Origin: Lycium barbarum | Lineage: Eukaryota > Streptophyta > Magnoliopsida > Solanales > Solanaceae | Assembly: GCF_019175385.1 (NCBI RefSeq) | Contig: NC_083338.1 | Location: 62,404,884 to 62,468,883, forward strand | Direction: 5' to 3' | DNA: 64,000 bases | Shown: piece after piece, positions 56,849 to 64,000 of the stretch | Layout: each line of letters begins with the position of its first letter | Position numbering within the stretch: position 1 is the first letter of the stretch | The notes under the pieces: generated by a model | Told to the model about the DNA's origin: nothing | Databases searched by the model: none | Seen by the model: the letters and a program-made list of their open reading frames with translations, nothing else | Made by a program: the position numbers and the translations under genes

Positions 56849-58330
56849 GGAGGAACTAGCACTATAAGGTGAGGCTATGAACAATGAATAGTAAAAAGGA
56901 ATCGTGTATGGATAATTAATATCATAATAGCATCATCTCATTATCGTGGAACATATTTCATCTATATCTCGTAGGAAACTTTTAATACTCTTTAACTTTC
57001 ATGTTTTGGAATGCAAGAAGGTCATGGGAATTACCGGAAAAGAGTTACAATATATATATAAGAATCATGCCTTTGCCGGAAGGGCTAGCCTTACATACCT
57101 TTGTATCTCTTCAACTCTATCATCTAATTGCGTGCCTCTCAAGCTTGCGATTCTACCTTCAAGAGAATTTGTACTAAGATTAGATAATTGAAAAAATACT
57201 TAAGCTTAAGCTAGAGGGACTGAGAGCTAAAGAAAATTGGGAAATATCCCCTTTGTTTCAACAACCTTCTGCAACTGAAACAATTCCCAAATAGCAATAG
57301 AAACCTCCATAATATCGAAATCAATGATCTTTACCAAGCTATACATCATTCAATTCTCATAATTCTATTTCAAAGTCATCCATAACCATATCTATAATAC
57401 AACACCACATTCATCCTCATATAATGCTTCTTTAACATCATTTATATCATTTACAGCAAGATCATACTCACAGCATGTCAAGAACTATAATTTAAGTCAA
57501 ATCATAATTCAAGAATATTACTATTTTCATATTGGCACTCCATATCCTCCTCCCTTTCATAATCTAAGTCTTTTAACCTCTCAATACTCTTAATAACATG
57601 ACTTGAACATAAAAATTACCTTTGATGATGTAGGAATGGACTTTGGATGAGAATACACCACTTGGAGAAAACCTTACTTCAACACAAAAGGGTTTCTTGA
57701 CCTCTACAAACCCTAGTGAGCATTCATACACTTGATTTTTACTAATCCTTGGTGTTTAATCCTTGATTTACATTGGATACATGATAATATGATGAGATAA
57801 TATTCTAGAGCTTCCACGACTTAAAGAGAAAGCAAAATCTGAAAAATAAGAGCTTGCTTCGTCTATTTATAGCTGAAACCAGAAAATTCCAGAGAGTCAG
57901 TTCGACGAGCGAGTCGACGACCTGTCGACATGTCGATGGTCCGTCAACAGGCTCTGTCGGCTCATACCTACTAATATCTGATTGCAGAAGCGCAGGGACG
58001 GTACACATCGACGGTCCGTCGACATGTCGACGGCTCGTTGACCGTGACTGGTGCCTACAGACTTTCCCGATTAGTTCAGATTTAGCGATTTGATTCGTTC
58101 AACTTATAGGCCCGTAAATTTCCAGACACACCTGCTAGTACATTTGTACACGGGATAAGGCACTCTCTGCCTTAAATTTCTCCACGAGCTCACCTTTCAC
58201 TCCTCAAGTGTCTTTGGAAATCTAAATTAGAGTTCTTAAGTATCCCTTTTTACTTATAGGGACACCATATACACCTTGACTTGCATTAGTCTATTTACCA
58301 AGCAACAATCTGAAATTTCGAGGTGTAACA
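56849..58330 (-). repeat. Element B 5' LTR, piece 4 (LTR 5' end)
   Basis: Continues the B LTR: GGAGGAACTAGCACTATAAGG matches, in shortened form, the reverse complement of 48110-48150. The donor-like site on minus is at 57088-57101, and CATCAAAG-GTAATT is near 57617-57630 (minus). It ends AATTTCGAGGTGTAACA. Confidence 0.85.
57897..58045 (-). promoter_or_regulatory. U3 palindrome cluster of B
   Basis: Perfect palindromes TCGACATGTCGA (57925-57936) and CCGTCGACATGTCGACGG (58016-58033). The overlapping TCGACGG-T-CCGTCGA lies at 58008-58022. It occupies the same U3 region as the clusters of K and L but with different arms. Confidence 0.65.
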
Positions 58331-58839
58331 CTTACATACTCGGTACAGTATTCGTACTAACATCCCTTCTTGTGGACCCTGCGTTCATGCCCGCAGGAAA
58401 GCAGGGTGACGGATCTGACCCCTAGGAGCTTCATCAGCAGAATTTCAAAAGCGCTCCAGTTGCTTCAGAGCTGTAGTTTATTGGTACTACTCTTGTGTAT
58501 ATATATACTTGGGCATAGCGGAGTCCTGCCTCATCTTCATGGATTCCTGTATTCTATATAGAAGCTCATAGACAAATGTGTATAGCATTAATTCCCATAT
58601 CGTTATCAGTTCATATTGTTGTATTATATTTTGGCATCTTTGTTGGCTTATGTTTATGGGCATAATTTTTAACAACTATATAGCGATATGTCATTATCTT
58701 GTGATATATGCCCTTACAGATTATCACGCCCATGAGCTAGCTTGTGGCCCACCTAGAAATAAGTATTAGATGTTTGTTCAGTGGTGCTCGGTAGATTAGC
58801 TCCGGGTGCCCGTCATGGCCCTTTGGTTGGGTCGTGACA
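58331..58839 (+). repeat. Orphan LTR tail (class 1-like)
   Basis: Begins in the middle of an LTR (ACATACTCGGTACAGTATTCG region) and ends TTGGGTCGTGACA. It includes GCGTTCATGCCCGCAGG, typical of LTR 3' parts here. Its 5' part is not found on the left side of the nest. Element B probably inserted into it and the left part was deleted. Confidence 0.65.
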
Positions 58840-59364
58840 GCCAAAACTAAGGACAGGCCCAAAATTGTGGCCTAAAACATCTTCTTCTAAAATGTTCTAA
58901 GTGTCAGGCTACGATATACCTGATATACCATTGATATACGTACTAAAATAGAGAGCAAAACTCATGAAGGGCATACCCTCTATACACCTCAATATACGCT
59001 ATATACTTAGCTAATATCAACCTTCGAATACCACAATTGAACCACACAGAAAACTTCAAATCTACCCAGTAAATGCCACAGTTCAAACTTAAGTATTTAG
59101 TTATCAATTAGGACTAAACAAACAGTCAAAAACTCTCTATTATACATAGTTTTAAGGCCAGCTATCAACAAATCCAAAGCAAGAGTGTCACGGAGTAATT
59201 CAACAGGCACAGGAGGAAAAACCAAGCAGTTTCAAGCAGGCACATTATTCATGAGACAAGTTCAAAACTTTTTGAAGAAGTGTTAATGCAAGAAAGTGGC
59301 ATAGTGATGAACTATCACCAAACATCTAAAACCAAGTTATTGCAGATTCAACCAAAATGAAACT
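58840..59364. other. Unclassified 525 bp
   Basis: AT-rich with GATATACC repeats near 58910-59000. No LTR, gag-pol or other recognisable coding resemblance. Its last bases AAACT are presumably one copy of the target duplication of element E. Confidence 0.4.
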
Positions 59365-62355
59365 TGTCACGACCCAACCTCGTGGGCCGCGACTAGTGTC
59401 CGTACTGGACACCCGTACGTACCAAACAACCCAAACTAGCATATAAACATAATATACAGATATAGAAGGCAATTGGCGTTACTAATTACCACAAATAAAA
59501 AAGATATAACGCGGGGAAGCCGATAAGGCTATCGCAGAACATATCAACCCAAAACATATATACTACCCACATGTATGTCTACAGACCTCTACGGATAATA
59601 GCAGAATCATAAAACGGGACAGGGCCCCGTCATACCCCTGAATAACATATATATATGTACAATAGAAAAGTTTGTACCAAAATATAGACTCCGGACAAGA
59701 GAGCCCTCCAAGACAGCAGAATAGAATCCTACGCGGGCGGATTAGCAAATCGGTCGTCTGTACCTGCGTGGCATGAAACGCAGCCTCCAAAGAAAGGGGG
59801 TCAGTATGGAATATGTACTGAATATGTAAAGCACGGAGCACAGTAAACAGAATCATAACCGGGACAGAAAGTGCAGAAAATGAGTGAGATGTCCAGAATA
59901 TCCAAAATGCATATTTACAAATCATAATTAACGTATGCAAAAACACATGCCATATCCGGCCCCCGTCAAGGGACTCGGTGAACAGAACGTGGTCGCCACC
60001 CCGACACTGGCGCCACAACACATCATACTCCAGAGTAGGGAATAACTCCGTAACATATCATATCATATCAGATGACCATATCGTATCATATCATATCATA
60101 TCATATCAGAATAGGCGTACATGGCACAGCATACTCCACAACCCATGTACATGTATACCTGCCCCCTCACATCGAGGCACGGCGAACAATGTAGTGGAAT
60201 ACGCTTGATAACATATCCTGGCCCGGGCTTAGTGAAGGAAACATTGAGGCATCCACGGGTGGAGTAGTGAGAAACTAAATACGACATAAAACAAAATACA
60301 TTTACAAAAACTCGATGGAATATCTCGACAACAAATCTTAATACTAAAATCGCACGATAATCCTAGTGCGTGTATTTCAGATATCACAATAGGTTATATA
60401 AAAATAATCTTTCTGGGATCATTTCCATGTTCCAAAATTGTTTATAAGACTCAACGGGATATTTACAACAATTGTCATTTAGTAGTTAGAAGAGTAGTTA
60501 AAACATTTCCTTTGAAATCGCTCGAAGATAAGTCATTACGCAATAGGAGGGAAATCGGAAATAGTGGGCCCACCTCGGATCAATTGAGGTGGGGGCTCAA
60601 ATTATATACATTAAGCCTATGGAGTCGTCTATGAAAGTGTTAGGGCAACCCCATATCCTTTTAGGCAATTTATAGACGCTTACACCATTCTTTCAACAAA
60701 ACATAGAACATATAATTCAATTCTATTGAATGGAAAAGGCTTAAATTCAAACTTGGATTTCTAGGAATAGAGTCGTCCCCGAGGCTCGTATCCAAACCTA
60801 TTATGTCTAAGACATGCCAAGAGAAGGAAAAGTAAAGCTTTACATACCTTATTCACCTCTTACGCTTCTCCAACTCAAATCCCGTTTCCTCCAAAATCTA
60901 CAATTGGTCACAATTACCAAATATCAATTACAAACCTATAGGAATTCAATCTGAACTCATACTTGTCTACAGAAATTTGGGCAGCATCTCCCCTATACAT
61001 ACAACATCCCCAAGATTTAACTCGGCCCCAAATATCAACAACCATACCAACAACATCAACAATCGAATTAAAACGCATTCTAGCATGAATAGTATTCTTC
61101 TCCACATAGTGCGACAACTTCCAATCTAACTTCGCACTTCGCACTTCCAAACCAATATCAATATTTTCATATTCATTTACTAATCAAGATCATTCCAATA
61201 CAATTCGGAAGCATTTCATATCATTCTACAAAATATTTACAAAATATACGAAAATTCCACCAAAACCATAATTCATCCGAAACTTCTAATCTTTGACATA
61301 AATATTCATAACACGTTTTCATCTTCCAATTTCATTAACAATAATCATAATTCACACCTTAACAATTTCATTTTCATCATTACATAAATCTACCAAAAAT
61401 CACAAAACTTCCCATAACAACTTAACAACCAATCTTTCATGCCAATATGGACTTGCATCCCTCCAAATTCACCAACCAACATAATAATTCACATTTAGAA
61501 CTCCACTTCCATAATTACATAAAAATTACATTAAAATCACATAATTTCCTATAATCATTTTCAATAATTTTTCACGCCAACTTGAACCGTTTTTCTTCCA
61601 TTTCCATCACAAGGCTTCAACAACACAATTAACATAACAAATAAAATTTTAGTCATCCTTATCCATCAACCCCATTTTCGGCCATACACCCATATTCCCA
61701 TAACACACAATTTTTCATACCCTACATTCCTTTCCACATTCTACAACACATATATATATTTCTTCCAAGACAAAAGAAGTAAAATCTTACCTTTTTCCTC
61801 TTAGCTTCCTCACTTGACCAAGGAGCTAATTTGACGAAACAAGCGGCCTATCTTCCGAAACAACTACACCACGTTGTAGAGGGTCCTTGAATTAGTAGGA
61901 ATACCACAAGAAAACAATTTTTGGAACAAGATTTTAAGGGGTGAAATTTTGGGGTCATTGGCCGAATGACCGTCAACTTTTGCTCTTCTTCTTTTGTTTT
62001 TCTCCTTCTCTTATTTCTTGAAGCTTCTAAGGATAATGATCATCTTTTAACTAATTTAACACATGGAAAATTTAATAACCCCATGGGCTTGGGCCATGTA
62101 TGGCCGGCCACCGTCACTTTTGGGCCTTATTTTCTCTTTTTTATTTTTTTAGCCCAATTGGTTATGAATCTTGTTTTGTAATTCCCGAAACTAATTTCCA
62201 AAATTCCAATTTTTCCCTTGGCCTTCCTCAATATTTTCACATTAATATTTCATGAACAACACACATGTATTAATTAAAATCAACATGTAACTTTATTTCT
62301 TACAAGTCAAAATTATTTCGAATTTTCCGAATATGCGAAAGTACGGGGTATAACA
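59365..62355 (-). repeat. 3' LTR of element E (class 2, 2991 bp)
   Basis: Starts TGTCACGACCCAACCTCG and ends ACGGGGTATAACA. The donor-like site on minus is at 60837-60850. Closest in length and layout to the LTR of A. Confidence 0.92.
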
Positions 62356-62401
62356 TCCTCCCCCCCCCCCCCCCCCTTTAGAACATTCGTCCTCGAATGT
62401 T
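62356..62401 (-). promoter_or_regulatory. Polypurine tract and PPT-side hairpin of E
   Basis: A C run of about 18 on plus (G run on minus) forms the tract. Arms AACATTCG (62382-62389) and CGAATGTT (62394-62401) repeat the stem seen in G, H and I. Confidence 0.82.
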
Positions 62402-62473
62402 AAATTAGTCTTATAGGGTCTTGTACGCATTTGGGGAAGGTTCTTTATATGGGCAATACGTATCACTCATTCA

Positions 62474-64000
62474 TTAATCAGCATAACCAGTTACGAAATT
62501 TAAATTACCTGTAGGCATAAGAAACAAGTTAGGATACTTGTTCTTCATTTCCTCTTCAGCTTCCCAGGTCATCTCCTCCCTGTTATTGTTTCTCCACAAT
62601 ACCTTAACGGAAGCCACATCTTTATTGCGTAATCTCCTCACCTGGCGATCCAGAACGACTACAGGTTGCTCCTCGTAAGATAGCTCCTCGGCCACCTGAA
62701 TATCATCTACTAGAAATATTCTGAAAGGACCACAAACACATTTGCGGAGCATGGATACATGAAATACCGGATGTACTGCTTCCAGATCAGATGGTAGATC
62801 TAGCTCGTAGGCGACATTACCAATCTTTCGAACAATTTGATAATGCCCAATATACCGCGGACTGAGCTTTCCCTTTTTGCCGAATCGCATTACGCCTTTC
62901 ATAGGCGACACCTTCAGAAATACCCAATCACCAACCTGGAACTCCAAAGGTCGACGTCGTTTATCAGCATATGATTTCTGTCGACTCTGGGCTGCTAATA
63001 ACCGCTCTCAAATGAGTTTAACCTTATCAACCGCCTGCTGGATCATATCTGGGCCGATTAATTCAGTTTCGCCAACATCGAACCAGCTAATCGGTGACCT
63101 GCATTTTCTGTCATACAAAGCTTCGTACGGTGCCATCTGGATGCTAGAATGGTAGCTGTTGTTATAAGAAAACTCAACCAGCGGCAGATGATCCTCCCAG
63201 CTACCTCTGAAATCAATAACACAGGTCCGCAACATATCTTCTAGCGTCTGTATAGTGCGCTCGGCCTGCCCGTCGCTCTGAGGATGGAATGCTGTGCTTA
63301 GACTCACCTGAGTCCCCAATCCTTCCTGAAATGATCTCCAGAAATTCACTGTAAACTGGCACCTCTGTCAGTGATAATGGATATAGGAACTCCGTGAAGT
63401 CTTACTATTTCTTTAATATATAGCCTGGCATAATCCTCAGCTGAATAAGTAGTTTTGACTGGAAGGAAATGGGCTGATTTTGTCAGCCTATCAACAATAA
63501 CCCATATGGAGTCATATTTCCGTGGAGTGCGAGGCAAACCTGTAATGAAGTCAATATTAATTATCTCCCATTTCCAAGTCAGAATTTCCATTTCCTGCAA
63601 TAATCCACCCGACTTTTGATGTTCAATCTTTACCTGCTGACAATTCGGGCACTGGGCAACGAACTCTGCGAAGTCTCGTTTCATGCCATCCCACCAGTAT
63701 AGGCATCTGAGGTCATGATACATCTTCGTCGATCTCGGATGGACATAATAACGGGCATAGTGTGCTTCGCCCATAACCTGCTGTCGTAGCCCTGCAACAT
63801 CAGGAACACACAATCTGCCTTGATATAACAATATCCCGTCTGGTGTAAACTCGAATGGAGTCTTCTCCTTTTCGTGGGCTGTGTCTCTGTACTGTACTAA
63901 AATAGGATCTTCATATTGGTGCCGCTTTATGTCTTCCCTAATAGATGATTCAGAAACCCCTCGGACAGAAATCCTCGTACCTCCGGAATCGGCCAGACGA
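62474..64000 (-). pseudogene. Integrase and chromodomain of element E (two breaks)
   Basis: From 64000 the minus strand is open through the RNase H-integrase linker (YEDPILVQYRDTAHEKEK), the HHCC zinc region (AHYARYYVH, CPNCQQ), the first catalytic Asp in INIDFITGLP and the second in ITDRGA. A one-base deletion at about 63350 shifts frame; the next frame continues with MNFWRSFQEGLG and the catalytic Glu in DGQAERTIQ, so all three DD35E residues are present. An in-frame TGA at 63008 follows KVKLI, where related copies have an arginine codon. The last open piece (62947-62474) holds the GDWVFLKVSPMKG module and the chromodomain (SYEEQPVVVLDRQVR to EEMTWEAEEE). Only these two breaks are visible in about 1.5 kb, so this copy is better kept than that of G. 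Confidence 0.93.

Larger units (their letters stand above)
5414..58330 (-). mobile_element. Element B, the frame of the nest (class 1, interrupted)
   Basis: B consists of the 5' LTR pieces (10426-11076, 13594-13692, 27124-27279, 56849-58330), the leader at 10218-10425, the gag start at 9727-10217 and gag-protease at 5414-6525. Everything else in the span was inserted later. The four LTR pieces sum to about 2388 bp, against about 2393 bp for the 5' LTR of L, which supports the assignment. B's own left end is lost by deletion; the base after its LTR is CTTAC with no matching copy on the left. Confidence 0.8.
59365..64000 (-). mobile_element. Element E, 3' end only
   Basis: From low coordinates: 3' LTR, purine tract, then integrase on the minus strand running off the right edge. 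A chromovirus by its chromodomain. Its 5' part is outside the window. Confidence 0.9.

Overview
This window is plant nuclear DNA made almost entirely of Ty3/gypsy LTR retrotransposons, nested inside one another. I found no host gene that I can support. The elements have tRNA-iMet-type primer sites (TGGTATCAGAGC), 5-bp target duplications (TSDs), TG...CA LTR ends and an integrase followed by a chromodomain (positions 62474-62947 and 18940-19290). This is the Tekay/Del type of chromovirus. The sequence style suggests a dicot with a large, repeat-rich genome. Solanaceae is my best guess, but that is an inference and not proven here.

Layout. Element A (minus; 1-3326) enters from the left with a gag start and its 5' LTR. 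An unclassified 1.76 kb stretch follows (3327-5084). Then comes one large nest, 5085-58839. Its frame is element B (minus): gag-protease remnants at 5414-10217 and a 5' LTR of about 2.39 kb. Later insertions have split that LTR into four pieces spread over 10426-58330. Solo LTR C (6526-9721, TSD GAAGC) sits inside B's gag. Within B's LTR lie solo LTR D (11077-13588, TSD CGAGC), solo LTR F (13693-27118, TSD GGTGT) and LTR K (27280-56843, TSD ACCTT). F hosts element G (15426-26286, TSD CTGTG). K hosts element H (28546-37064, TSD GTAAA), element L (gag-pol, 37198-53350) and solo LTR N (53484-56760, TSD TTGGG). The 5' LTR of L hosts element I (37348-46858, TSD GTATA). An orphan LTR tail (58331-58839) and an unclassified stretch (58840-59364) follow. 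Element E (minus; 59365-64000) runs off the right edge with a 3' LTR and an integrase gene.

Three LTR classes recur. Class 1 is about 2.4 kb and starts TGTTACACCTCG (B, K, L); it carries gag-pol. Class 2 is about 3.0-3.5 kb and starts TGTTATATCC or similar (A, C, E, G, H, I, N). Class 3 is about 2.5 kb and starts TGTTATACCC (D, F). L has gag, protease, RT, RNase H and most of integrase in a single frame, with three stops and two substituted catalytic residues. G, H and I are defective or non-autonomous. H has no gag or pol, G keeps only a decayed RNase H-integrase piece, and I has a Pro/Glu/Ser-rich open frame where gag should start.

The most interesting signals are cis-acting. (1) A hairpin just after the primer site has a self-complementary loop, GTGCAC in A, G, H and I and GCGCGC in L. 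This looks like a genomic-RNA dimerisation kissing loop kept by paired changes. (2) A 53-nt 5S rRNA-like pol III control region lies inside G, H and I. (3) U3 clusters of palindromes keep their symmetry while their sequence changes between LTRs. (4) A splice-donor-like site occurs in every LTR copy with an intact middle, and three hairpins recur near the LTR 3' end. One of the last, like the dimer loop, changes both arms together in L.
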